NCBI GenBank assembly: GCA_964036045.1
Contig: OZ038381.1
Span: 150,182,352-150,246,351 of the forward strand
Origin: Eutreptiella sp. 'Long Island Sound 2002'
Lineage: Eukaryota; Euglenozoa; Euglenophyceae; Eutreptiales; Eutreptiaceae
DNA: 64,000 nucleotides
Direction of reading: 5' to 3'
The notes under the pieces are model-generated. The model was not told the DNA's origin. It did not search any database and saw nothing but the letters and a program-made list of their open reading frames with translations. Each line of letters opens with the position of its first letter. The stretch's first letter is position 1. The position numbers and the translations under genes were made by a program. Shown here in pieces: positions 42,342-52,149 of this stretch.

Positions 42342-44483
42342 TTAATCAACCACCATCCTCCACTCGCCCTTCTCCTTCTTGGGCACGATGAAGGCTGGGC
42401 TGGCCCACTCACTGTCGGAGGGTTCGATCCATCCCCGCTCAATGAACTCGGCCAACAGCTTCTTCATGGCCTCGGCCCGATCGCCCTGAAGTTGGTACTC
42501 CCGATGACGATAGATCTTCAGGTTCGGCTTCAGCTTGATTTTCGCTGTACCAAATCTCCCACGATCTGGAGGGTTCTTGTTGGCGACGCCACTGAATAGC
42601 CGCGGATAGGCATTGATCAGCCTCTCCTTCAGCTCGGCGACCTTCGGGTTCTCCTGGGCCTCTTCAGCCGCTTGCTTCGGTATGGATACAACCGACCGCA
42701 CTGCGGTATAGGCCTCTTCTGGGTCCGATTCCGACTTCTCCTCGTCCGATATGCCGTCTTCATCGTCGTGGGGCATGCTTTTCACCGATAATCTTCGAAA
42801 ATTTGCGGCCTCGGGCTGGTGCTCGTCGCTACCGGTTCCTACTCTTGGAAAACCCCACGTTGGTGGGTCCGACCCAACCGGACCATCGTATTGGTCCGCG
42901 ATGTGATCCATGACCCTCGCCACGAACTCATCCTTCTCGTACTTGCCGGTTACCAACATCTTGTCGTCCCAAGAATGCGGAGATGTGACCATGGCCCGCC
43001 TCTTCTTGGCTGCCACACGGTCGTGCATCCCCATCCGCATGTAGTTGACGACGTCGTCGATCTCGGCGTGGGACAGGACGTCAATACCATCAATTGGCTG
43101 ATCCGTCCCCTCCTTGGGCTCAAACATGACCTTCATGGGCACCGCCTCCACCCTACAGATGAATGCTTCATCACCCGTGGGCTGGGCTTGCGCCCCATCC
43201 ACCAGGAAAGCCTTGGTATCCCACGCTTGACCCGGGGAGGGCATTGATACACCCTTGGCGTCGATGAACAACTCCTCCTCTGGCCCGAATGACATCTCGT
43301 TCAGGGTGATGGAGTCCAGCGTCGACTTGAGACCCTCCAGCGGACATGGGGTGGATCCTATGCCGGTTATGACCAGGATCCCCTTCGCCCTATCCGCGAT
43401 GATCTTCTCCACCGTACGTCTGGTATTGTCCAGGGAGCCATGCCAATACATGGGTCCCCACTCCTTCAAACCCCAATGCCGGTGCCAGGCTGAGTCTCCT
43501 CGATGCCAGTGCCGCCTACACTTCCTCAGAAGTGGGGCATCCCGGGAAGCAAAGACGTCCGTCTCGGGCGCTTCGGCTCCCAGCGTCTGGATCATCCTGG
43601 TATACACCTGCGGCGCTATTCCATACTCCGTGAGCTGAACTCCACGGTCTCCTCTGGACTTGGCACCCACAGCTTGCACCGCTTGGACGATCCGATCCTC
43701 TTCCTCAGCATTCCATTGGGATGATCCGCATGCATAATCCGTGGACAGCCATGTGAGACATTCATCATCCTCCCGAACCAGTGTTGCGCGATGGGGAAGG
43801 GCTCCAATGGCGTTTGCCACCATGAAGTCATACCCCATGATCATATCCTGATCTGTAATGTCGGCCACATAGAAGTTCCCGGATAGAGTGCTTCTCTTTG
43901 CCAGATCAGGGCGGTCCAAGTGCTCATGCTCCCAGAATTCCATACTGATAGTGGCCTCATGGGTACCACCACCCATGATCTCTCCATTGGCCACCTTTAG
44001 GCGCACCGGTCTACGGCTGGGCTGCAGGGATTCCTCCTTGAACAACCCTCTCCGGACCAGGCTCACCTGGGCACCCGTATCCACCAGAACATCCACCACC
44101 AATTCCTCTTGTCCGCACCATACACGCACCTTCAAGTGCAACTGCCGCTCGTCGCCATGCGGTGTATGGATGACTCTCACGGCATGCAACTCTAGCACGT
44201 CCGGGTGCATCAGGACTTCGAGGGTATGATCACGGATGGTGTAGATCTTGGGTTGGTCTTGCCCGTCCACGGGGCTCTCCGTGGTCGCTCCTTCCTTCTT
44301 GCCAGGTCCCTTGCCCACATAAACTTCCCTTGGCAGGGCGCTCCAGGGGTTGGGAGTGGCGAAACTCAGTGGTTTTGGCTCTTCTGGAGCCTTCTTCGGC
44401 ACCCGATGTGCCTTCGCTTTCTCTGGGATTCCACTGATTTTCGGAGGAGAGACCTCCGAGTTCCCACTCTCGTGGGGGCTTCT
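42342..44483 (-). CDS. pol: Protease, linker domain and start of RT, element B
   Basis: In frame with gag, starting right after the TAG at 44484-44486. The protease motif VDTGAQVSLV is at about 44080 and MGYDFMV at about 43830. A linker domain follows (about 43562-43353): TDVFASRD, RRHWHRGDSAWHRHWG, then KIIADRAKGILVI; element A has the same domain in the same place. An acidic region leads into the RT start (HREYQLQGDRAEAMKK, EWASPAFIVPKK). The frame is closed by TAA at 42342-42344 in the VVDYRGLN motif, with TAG eight codons later; both change residues that element A keeps (Tyr and Gln), so they are decay. Confidence 0.88.
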   Translation of the reverse strand, partial: RSPHESGNSEVSPPKISGIPEKAKAHRVPKKAPEEPKPLSFATPNPWSALPREVYVGKGPGKKEGATTESPVDGQDQPKIYTIRDHTLEVLMHPDVLELHAVRVIHTPHGDERQLHLKVRVWCGQEELVVDVLVDTGAQVSLVRRGLFKEESLQPSRRPVRLKVANGEIMGGGTHEATISMEFWEHEHLDRPDLAKRSTLSGNFYVADITDQDMIMGYDFMVANAIGALPHRATLVREDDECLTWLSTDYACGSSQWNAEEEDRIVQAVQAVGAKSRGDRGVQLTEYGIAPQVYTRMIQTLGAEAPETDVFASRDAPLLRKCRRHWHRGDSAWHRHWGLKEWGPMYWHGSLDNTRRTVEKIIADRAKGILVITGIGSTPCPLEGLKSTLDSITLNEMSFGPEEELFIDAKGVSMPSPGQAWDTKAFLVDGAQAQPTGDEAFICRVEAVPMKVMFEPKEGTDQPIDGIDVLSHAEIDDVVNYMRMGMHDRVAAKKRRAMVTSPHSWDDKMLVTGKYEKDEFVARVMDHIADQYDGPVGSDPPTWGFPRVGTGSDEHQPEAANFRRLSVKSMPHDDEDGISDEEKSESDPEEAYTAVRSVVSIPKQAAEEAQENPKVAELKERLINAYPRLFSGVANKNPPDRGRFGTAKIKLKPNLKIYRHREYQLQGDRAEAMKKLLAEFIERGWIEPSDSEWASPAFIVPKKEKGEWRMVVD

Positions 44484-47279
44484 CTAGACTTGACTTCCCG
44501 CAGCCCCTTCCGGCTGCGATCCGCCAGGACTTTGTCCACCACGTTGCTGGGCTTTGAGTTCCTCCAACGTCCTCAACATGTCCTCAGCAACCTCCTCGAT
44601 CGACCTCACTCGTCGATCTTGGCCAGGTCCACCACCATAGCCTCTTCCTCCGCCTTTCCCTTGGCCTTTGCCTTGGCCTTTTCCCCCGTCTCCGCCCTTC
44701 GCCTTCCAATCGGAAATTCGCTGCTGTTTGGGCTTCTTCTCGGGGTGGGTGGCGAAGTAGACCTTCTTGTCCGCCTCATACACCTTGCACTGACGGTGGT
44801 CGTGTGCATGGTTGTTTCCCTTGCCATAACAGACCCAGCACCCGTCGTGCTGAGACCTGTACTCTCGGAACGAGAGCGGTGGGTTCCCGATCCTCCTTGG
44901 CTCTTTGCCCCTTGGTCCCACCCGGCTCCATCTGGACCGATCCTGCCCATTGTTCCTCACGTTGTGCGCCACAAACGCGAAGAAATGGGCCTCCTCGTGA
45001 TCCTCCCGGGACCAGTGGTCTTGGCCACTTCCACTACCATCCTCCGCGGAGTTGGCCGTGTCCTCCTGGATCTCCCGATGATGGCGGTCTTCTCGGTGGC
45101 CTCGTTGTCCATGACCATGTTGATCCTGCACGTGGGCCTCGTTCTTCGCATTGAGCTTCAACTCCACCGTGATGTACTTCACGATCTCGTCCAGGCTCAT
45201 GCGGGCGAAGATCACCTGCATCCTCAGCGGCTCCCTGCGCCTCCACTCCACGTTGTAGAGGCGCAGCAACCTTTGCCCCATGGAGTCTCCAAACACCTCC
45301 ACGTACACGGCGTTCTTCAGACCCAACATCCGGTTGGGCTCGCCCAGGTTCCTCCTGAAGAACTCCATGATACCCGCATGGGTATCCTCCGCCGCCATGA
45401 TCCTCACTGCCACCCGCTTCTTGGCCCGCTTCTTCTCCTCGTCCTCCACTCTCCTCTTCCAGTTGCCGGGGAGGACGTCCTTCAGCAAGTGGCGGATCTC
45501 ACTGGCCTCGTTCCAGTCTTCCACCAGCTTGAGGCATCTGCGGTACTTCCGCAGATACCGGTTCCACTCCCGGACCCGCAACTCACCGCGGTCCAGCGGC
45601 AGCGGGATGTACCACAAGTCCTCCAGCTTCTGGTTCGGAGCGTCCACCCGCTCCTGATCCTCCAACCACTGGAGGCAGGCCTGCTCCGTCCTGATCAGTC
45701 CTTCCCGGATCTGATCCCGCAGCTCCTCCTTCAGGTCCTGCGCCAGCCGGTGTGGGAATGTCCGGCATACCCACTTATCCCGCGGCGCTCCCCGCATCTC
45801 ACCGACGACCTCCTCGGCTAAGTCCTCCCAATCCAGGATGAAGTCATCCAGGTTGGAGGAGTTGCCATCGTAGTAGGGGATTTTGATTCCCCTGAGGTCA
45901 TCAATCCTGATGGCGTCTCCGACGTCTCCAGCCACCACTCCACCGAGACGGATACCACCTGTGGCCGGGGGGTGTGAGTACACTCCCCGTACATCCCTCT
46001 CCTCCATGGAGTGCGGTCCAGTTGGGCCTGAACCCATGGGGTTTGGAATGCGGGAAGGATTTGCTCCATCGGCCGTCCATATCCCCGTATTGGGGTCCTT
46101 CGCCCACAGGTTTCCGCCTGGATGACCTCGACCATGTCCGTCGGCGCTTCCCATGGTTCGCCCCTGCATGGTCTGGCTCTGGATCTCCTCTTCCGCATAA
46201 ACCACCATATTCGTCGTGATCGGTGCATTCTGGGCGGCATGGGACATCTGTACCGTCAGGCTCCTCGGGTCCGTGGTTGCGTGCCCTTCCCGCATGGACC
46301 CAGCCGGCGCCGTTTGTTCCCCGAGCATTGTGGATTCGCTGAACATGGGAACAAAGGGCAGCGCACCCGGGTCAACACGCGGAGGCGCGTAGGGTGCCTC
46401 TGCAGGGACGCCCATGGGTTTATCCATGGCGCTCCTGAGGGTCTTAACCCGCTCCACCAGCTCTGCCGCGGCCGGCTTTGCCGGGAGCTCCGGACCCGAG
46501 GCGAGGGGCGGTAGCTCCTCTAGCCTTTTCAGGCGTCCCGACATGTCCTCCACCAGGTGGAGGAGGCTGTCCACCAATCGCTGCTGCTTCTCCAGGGCCA
46601 GCTCCAGATTCTCCCGGTACCGGTCCCGTTCCGCTCGCAGCTCCTCCATGTCTTTCTCCGCGGCCGACTGGTCATCCAGGATCCCGGCGACGTCCTCCTC
46701 TAGACCGCCCTTCGCGTTGTCCAGGCGGTCTAGGCGATGCACGATGGCGTCCATCCCCATCTTTGGGTACTTGCCCATGAGGAAGGACACGTGCTCGCAG
46801 TGGCACTCAGCCTGCTTTCCGCCTGAATCGGCGCATCCCGCGGTTCCCGGCACCTCAGACTCGTCGCCCATGGGCGTATCGCCTATGGCGTCCGTCTCTG
46901 GTCCCGTGTGCTGGGGCACAGGTGCCGTCCGGGCCCTGGCTGGCCTCTCCAAGCCCTCGGCGTCGTGCTTCAGGGCGGGCTCGGGGGCCGTATGCGCCCT
47001 GGCGATCGACGCGGACATCTCCGACTCCGAAGGTGGCTCGTAGGCTGTCCGAAAGCCCTCGGAGTGCCCCTCGGATTCCCACAGCCTGACCGGGCTGGGG
47101 TCCGTGTCCATAGCCCCGGCGTCCCTTGCCGCGGACTTGGGTGACCCGCGCTTCCGGTAGCGCCGGGCCCGTCCCCCACTGCTGCCTGAATGGCGGGCCT
47201 CGTCAGAGTCCTCCGCGGCGGAGCGGAGGTTGCATGCCTTTCGGCAGCGACGCTCACACATGGAGACCAGATCCTCCAT
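44484..47279 (-). CDS. gag: Gag of element B
   Basis: Intact gag. The open frame extends to 47678, but that part lies across the primer binding site and into the LTR. The first Met shared in context with element C (MEDLVSMCERRCRK, at 47279) is the best start, giving about 931 residues. It has a disordered N-terminus, a coiled coil (AERDRYRENLELALEKQQR, near 46610), the gag core with IPYYDGNSSNLDDF (near 45870) through about 45150, and a zinc knuckle at 44787-44840 (C-x2-C, then H-x-H and a final C). A Gly/Gln-rich basic tail ends at TAG 44484-44486. The upstream Cys-rich segment is also conserved in element C. Confidence 0.88.
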   Translation of the reverse strand: MEDLVSMCERRCRKACNLRSAAEDSDEARHSGSSGGRARRYRKRGSPKSAARDAGAMDTDPSPVRLWESEGHSEGFRTAYEPPSESEMSASIARAHTAPEPALKHDAEGLERPARARTAPVPQHTGPETDAIGDTPMGDESEVPGTAGCADSGGKQAECHCEHVSFLMGKYPKMGMDAIVHRLDRLDNAKGGLEEDVAGILDDQSAAEKDMEELRAERDRYRENLELALEKQQRLVDSLLHLVEDMSGRLKRLEELPPLASGPELPAKPAAAELVERVKTLRSAMDKPMGVPAEAPYAPPRVDPGALPFVPMFSESTMLGEQTAPAGSMREGHATTDPRSLTVQMSHAAQNAPITTNMVVYAEEEIQSQTMQGRTMGSADGHGRGHPGGNLWAKDPNTGIWTADGANPSRIPNPMGSGPTGPHSMEERDVRGVYSHPPATGGIRLGGVVAGDVGDAIRIDDLRGIKIPYYDGNSSNLDDFILDWEDLAEEVVGEMRGAPRDKWVCRTFPHRLAQDLKEELRDQIREGLIRTEQACLQWLEDQERVDAPNQKLEDLWYIPLPLDRGELRVREWNRYLRKYRRCLKLVEDWNEASEIRHLLKDVLPGNWKRRVEDEEKKRAKKRVAVRIMAAEDTHAGIMEFFRRNLGEPNRMLGLKNAVYVEVFGDSMGQRLLRLYNVEWRRREPLRMQVIFARMSLDEIVKYITVELKLNAKNEAHVQDQHGHGQRGHREDRHHREIQEDTANSAEDGSGSGQDHWSREDHEEAHFFAFVAHNVRNNGQDRSRWSRVGPRGKEPRRIGNPPLSFREYRSQHDGCWVCYGKGNNHAHDHRQCKVYEADKKVYFATHPEKKPKQQRISDWKAKGGDGGKGQGKGQGKGGGRGYGGGPGQDRRVRSIEEVAEDMLRTLEELKAQQRGGQSPGGSQPEGAAGSQV

Positions 47280-47487
47280 GTCACGTCCTCCGCTTCCCGA
47301 ATGTCGTACTTCTCTTCGGGCTTCAACTTCCGGAGATCGCCATGCTCTTGAAAGTCTCCGCTCTTCTACGGCTCCAATCTCCGGCGTGGTCTCCACCGAG
47401 TCCACAATACGCACCCGGGGCGTACTTGGGCAGGGCTCATAAGGGCCCAAGTCCCCGGGTCGGCGGTAGGTAGGGGCAGCAGGTACA

Positions 47488-47499
47488 CCTCTGCTACCA
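47488..47499 (-). promoter_or_regulatory. Primer binding site of element B
   Basis: TGGTAGCAGAGG on the minus strand, three bases after the LTR end. It is complementary to an initiator-Met tRNA 3' end of the form CCTCTGCTACCA. Element C has the same 12 bases in the same position. Confidence 0.8.
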
Positions 47500-47502
47500 T
47501 AA

Positions 47503-49857
47503 TGAAGGTCCCTACCAGGACCGGCCCCCGCTATGCCCCTTCCGCCTGTAACCCCTGCTGATTTACTCCGGATCAGTGATTGCATTCCTCCAATTCCAAA
47601 GGGTCCAAGTTCCAAAAACTTAGAAATGAAATCCTCCTTCAACCCTGAAACAGCAACCAGATCCCACAAATACAGCAATAACCCAATTCACAATCCAAAT
47701 CAGGCTGCGGGCTTCCGTTCAGCACACCGGTTGTCTCACGGTGGCGGGCATGTACAAGAATTGCACCAAAGAGGAAAGCCCTGAAATTGGCATATGAACA
47801 CAAATAAAGCAGAGTTGGGGAAAGAGGTAAACATACACATTCACAGCCAGAAACTCCTCATTCCCTGGACTCAAGACCTTCTCTTGACTCACCAACATAT
47901 TGCCCTGAACCCGGTCAACTGAGATGGCTGAATGCCATGTGTCAAAGGTCACTACATAAACCCCAAAAATGTGTTCACTCCCAAGCCTCTAAATCCTAGC
48001 CCAATGGGGGAGGTGGCGTGTCATGGCCTAGAGTTGCACTCAGGACCATGCCCTACCCTGACATAACCTTGGTTGGACTTGGAGTCAAATGGGCTTGGAG
48101 AACTGCCCCATGAAGATGACCTCACAACATGGCAAAATCAGGCAAATCACACCATAGTGCCCAATATTCAATTATATACTCAAAAATGCATACGGCAAAT
48201 GTTCATATGCTCCATGCATGTGTCAAACCGGAAAGTAATATACAAAGGTTATATAGACCAAAGGTCCATGCCCAAGAATATCCCATCGTTGGCTCCGAAA
48301 CCTCTCCGGTTATGTACATGGCATGCTTCACAAGTCAGCTCATGAATTTGAGACGTAATTTTGTGAGGCCTCGTGTGCCAAGCCAAGGTGACCACCTGAT
48401 CCGGCATATGGTGAGGTGCAACACCGAAGCATATGCCAACATATAATCAACATACCATAGTTCACGGATCTCTAGGCACTTTACCGTTAGCCGACCAGTT
48501 GAGCACATAAAACACAAAAATGAGCATAAAAGGAGGTCAAAAACATGAAGATATGTCCAAATACAAAGTTGTCATGATAGTATATCTCTATGCTCACCCA
48601 TGATATCCGCTCATGGTTCAATACACAAATGATTGGAACCATTTGCGAACAATTCCCCCACTTGGATCCTCAATCGGGCGCATGGAGATACCTTCGCCAC
48701 TCATATCTACATGCCCCATGAAAATGGGAGTGCACTCATGGATCTCTTTGCTAAACATACCATGAGCAATACATACGCGGTAGACTTAGTCTAGCGCTTT
48801 GAATTCCACAATTGGGACATGGGCAAAGCCCTTGTCACGTATGGCTCCCCATCTCTTCGGCCACACGAAGATATATAACATGGGCGTGAGCATATCAAAC
48901 ATATACCATGCATATAACACATACCCTCAAAATGTGGCTCCCACCATGATATGCCATGTCCCCCCATGGACATAACTTCACGTTAAAAATACGTAGGAAC
49001 CCAAGAAAAGTTGCTATGCAACCCCAACACTCATGCGGTACACTCGAAAGTCGCAATAAAATGTTCAGTTGCACGGTCCAAGAGTAACATATCACTTTAT
49101 ACCCTCTTGACCATTATCCCTTGCTATACCGGGCATGTGTACACACCAAAGGAGTTTGATGCATCCTAAATTAAGTTGAGACTAAGGCGCTTGCAACCAA
49201 ACCTTCCTTATTCTCTTTCCTCACACTCGAGCGTAGATATGGCCCTTCAAAGTGGTCCCACGATTCACTTTTGTTTCCCTTATATCTCCAAGTGAAACGG
49301 GTGGCAAGTATAAGGGAAACCTGATTCGGGCATAGGGAAAAGAGTATGACCACTCGAAGAAGACCAAATCAAGTGCGGCGATGTCGAAGTCGAAAATCCG
49401 ATTTCGACATCGCGAAAAATTCGGAATAAAATTTCGAGTGCATATTTAGAAAATTGCGGAAGCAACGAACCCTTTTCTGATGAAATCTGACCCTTCATCG
49501 GGGTTTCCGCCAAAATATCTGGAAATAACAGTTAACCGATCGGTTAACGCAAAATCGCGAGCCAACTGACAGTCGCCGATACATTGACCATCAGAACGAA
49601 AGGCTGAAAAATTACGGAAACATTAGGATAATAAAACCCTGTTGATTCCTGATATTCTGATATATAAATCTCAGCTGGCGGCGCCTCAGTACTGAATATG
49701 GCCGCTCATAGCCGGAATGGCCAAACCTATCACATTATCACATCGGCTTAGGTCAGGTGGATGGGAGAGTATGATATCAGCCAATGGCGGCTTGCCGGCA
49801 CATAGATACACACCCCAAGTGACCCGAAGATGGCCACGGGGGTCCGAACCGGCTTCA
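47503..49857 (-). repeat. 5' LTR of element B
   Basis: 2355 bp, partner of 36671-39022. TG...CA ends on the minus strand. Confidence 0.95.
49660..49669 (-). promoter_or_regulatory. TATA-like site, element B 5' LTR
   Basis: Same ATTTATATATC block as in the other LTR; in this LTR it would drive the genomic RNA. Confidence 0.5.
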
Positions 49858-50714
49858 CTTCGGAAGCACCAGCGGGAGCGGCTTAAGGGGCACCTGAACT
49901 AGGGCTGTGGGAGGGACAGGACATCCCCTTGGTACGACCTTCTTCCTGCATTGTCAAATGAGGGAACCTGAGCTCCCAAAGATACCTACCTACCTACTTG
50001 TCATGGTTGATGGACGGGAGGAACTCTTCTTCTGTCTGGAACCCATGTTGTTTACTCCACTTTACTGTCTTGTGGGTAAGGGTGAGGATGGGCCACGTGT
50101 GCCCAAGCTTCGCGAGGAGGCCAATGATGCCATTGTGATTTATATGATTTTCTTTCTATTTGCCATGCACTTAATCGACCGTATTGATGTGATTGTGTCA
50201 TTCATGATCTTCTGTGAACCAATTTGTTTTCTTAAGCGGTTGTATCGAGGTCGTGCTTGCATGGCGTCACACGTCCATAATGGAGCACATAGTTCGAGTG
50301 TGCATGGTATATAATATCGATTGCTGGAGTAGGGATGCAAAACCGTCTTTGATAACCGCATATCTTATTCCAGGGCTTCATGTTCACTTCTACTTCTGTT
50401 TACCTTTGCCCGCCATTGTCATGTTTGGTTCCGCTCTCCTTGACGTTCATGTACTGATGAACTCAAGTGTCTGCGTCCTCAACTCAAGGCCATTGGAATA
50501 GGTGGACCACGTGATTTGATTTATTGCCAAGGGTTGCCAAGGGGTGCACTTGCGGGATACTTTTGGAATTTGGATTTTTGATTTTGATGTGGTAAATTGT
50601 GGAGGCATTGGTGAGATCAACAACAATGGGAGCAACGGAGAAGAAGCCGAAGAAATCGGGAATAGGCGCTAGAGCACGCCCAATGGCAGGGGCCAGTCCT
50701 ACCGACCATCATTA

Positions 50715-50726
50715 TGGTAGCAGAGG
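50715..50726 (+). promoter_or_regulatory. Primer binding site of element C
   Basis: TGGTAGCAGAGG, three bases after the LTR end at 50711; identical to the element B site. Confidence 0.75.
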
Positions 50727-51120
50727 TTTACCTGCCGCCTAATACCACCTAGGAAGCTTGGGGCCTCATCAGCCTTGCCAAAGTGGACCCCGGGTAACCA
50801 TCAACAATACCATCGGGGAATTGTCAGTTGAATTCCGAGAAGAAACAAGATATTGGAAAAGAAGAATGGGTACTGACATGGAGGACATCGTCACCTTTTG
50901 TGAAGGAACATGTCGAAAACGATGTCATCTCCGTGTACCCGAGGAAAAATCGGACGAGGAGGTCAAGAGCTGCAGCAGTGGCCTAAAGGCCCGGCGCTAA
51001 CAAAAACGTGGTTCGCCAAAACCGTCCAAGCAGGATGGGGAATCGGCAATGGAAATGACGCCGAGCCCTGTCCGCTGGATGTTCAGTGCTCCGTCAGACT
51101 CCGAGGGATATAGAAAGATG
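50727..51120 (+). pseudogene. gag: N-terminal gag fragment of element C
   Basis: Homologous to the first 130 or so residues of the element B gag frame, including the region upstream of its proposed Met: GPHQPCQSGPRV, then MGTDMEDIVTFCEGTCRKRC, and after a stop at 50998 the block QKRGSPKPSKQDGE. One stop and shifts are present. Similarity fades near 51120, so the fragment is truncated. Confidence 0.7.
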
Positions 51121-52057
51121 TCCTTGATTAGTGCCCTAGATATTTTGATGAAATCCTGCAAGTTTTTGACGTGGAAATCCCAACATCAAAGCAGCAAGTA
51201 GAGCAAGAACAGGATGTGGATCGAATCAATGAATAGTTTGAAATCCAGTGTAACACAGAAGGGCTGCAGATAGGCAAAGCAGGTATAAATACAAAGATTC
51301 AATCACAAATGGATAAAACAAAAGATTTTATGTGAAAACTGGTCTGACTCTACCCTCCAAGCTAGCATCAAGCATTTCATGTGCACTCTTTTGGGTGAAA
51401 TGGTGCTGGTTAGGAATGTGGGGCATAGGAGTTAGGCCAGACACAGATTATGACTTGGCCAAGCAACTGAATTCAGACACAGTTCAAAAGTAGAACCACA
51501 ATAAGTGGTAGAAACAATTGAGTATAGGGGTCTTGGGGTGGGAGACCACTAGGCTTAACATCCAAGGCCTAAGGCATGAAATGCCTATTTCATTTGGGTA
51601 TATCCTCCATGAAAGAAGATACCTCTGCTCAGTTGAGTGGTAGGGGTGAACTTCATGGGGGGCTAGGGTTATAACCCTAGTTACTTTGAGAAAGTGTACT
51701 TCAAGCTTCAAAAGAGTGATAAAAATACTGAAGTTAGTCTTAGCATCAACAGAAGGGTTTTAAGGGGGGCTTGGCCTGGATCAAGCCCTCCAAGAGAGAC
51801 ATGGCAGTGACCTTTTCTTACTCCCCCCTGGAGTACTAGTTGATCAAGCTAGTAGGACCTAGTAAAAATGCTCAAATATTCCCAAAATTACCTCAGAAGT
51901 TGCATTAAACCTATCAAAAAGATTCTCATCAGTTCATAGAAGCCTATCACACTGTAGGTACCCTTGAAAAACAGTGTAATGTACCGTGAATGATGTCTCT
52001 TCGATGGGGCATTCCTCAAAAGTCGCCACCGTGCGACGAAAACGTTTTGCACAAATT
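51121..52057. other. AT-rich noncoding interval
   Basis: No gene or repeat is supported. Confidence 0.5.
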
Positions 52058-52149
52058 TGGGGGTAGTGGGGTTTGAACCCAGTACTCCCTCCCGAAAGCA
52101 CATATGCTTGCCCCCTAGGGTACAGTCCAACGCTCTAATGCGGACGGCC
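52058..52149 (-). other. tRNA-like sequence (SINE head or tRNA pseudogene)
   Basis: On the minus strand, TTAGAGCGTTGGACTGTA resembles a tRNA D-stem and anticodon arm (possible GTA anticodon), and GGGTTCAAACCCC resembles a T-arm with an RNA polymerase III B box. They are separated by about 60 bases. The two acceptor-stem halves do not pair, so this is not a normal tRNA gene. A tRNA-derived SINE extending to the left is possible. Confidence 0.4.

Larger units (their letters stand above)
36671..49857 (-). mobile_element. Element B: full-length Ty3/gypsy chromovirus
   Basis: Minus-strand element with two LTRs, primer binding site, gag, protease, RT, RNase H, integrase, chromodomain and polypurine tract. 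The LTRs differ at roughly fifty positions by eye (about 2%). The 5-bp flanks (TCTAA on the left, CTTCG on the right) do not match, so no target-site duplication is visible. Damage is confined to two stops in the early RT and one lost RT catalytic residue; the gag/pol TAG is probably functional. Confidence 0.95.
49858..51120 (+). mobile_element. Element C: LTR end and gag start of a third related element
   Basis: An LTR end (AGGGGCCAGTCC...CATCA) stops at 50711, followed by TTA and the same primer binding site as element B, then decayed gag. The rest of the internal region is missing. How far left the C LTR reaches is unclear; 49858-50640 has no recognisable feature and could be its body. Confidence 0.65.

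Noticed and set aside
47280-47678. Upstream extension of the element B gag frame
   Set aside because: These codons cross the primer binding site and enter the 5' LTR; translation from there is unlikely, although similarity to element C covers part of the leader.
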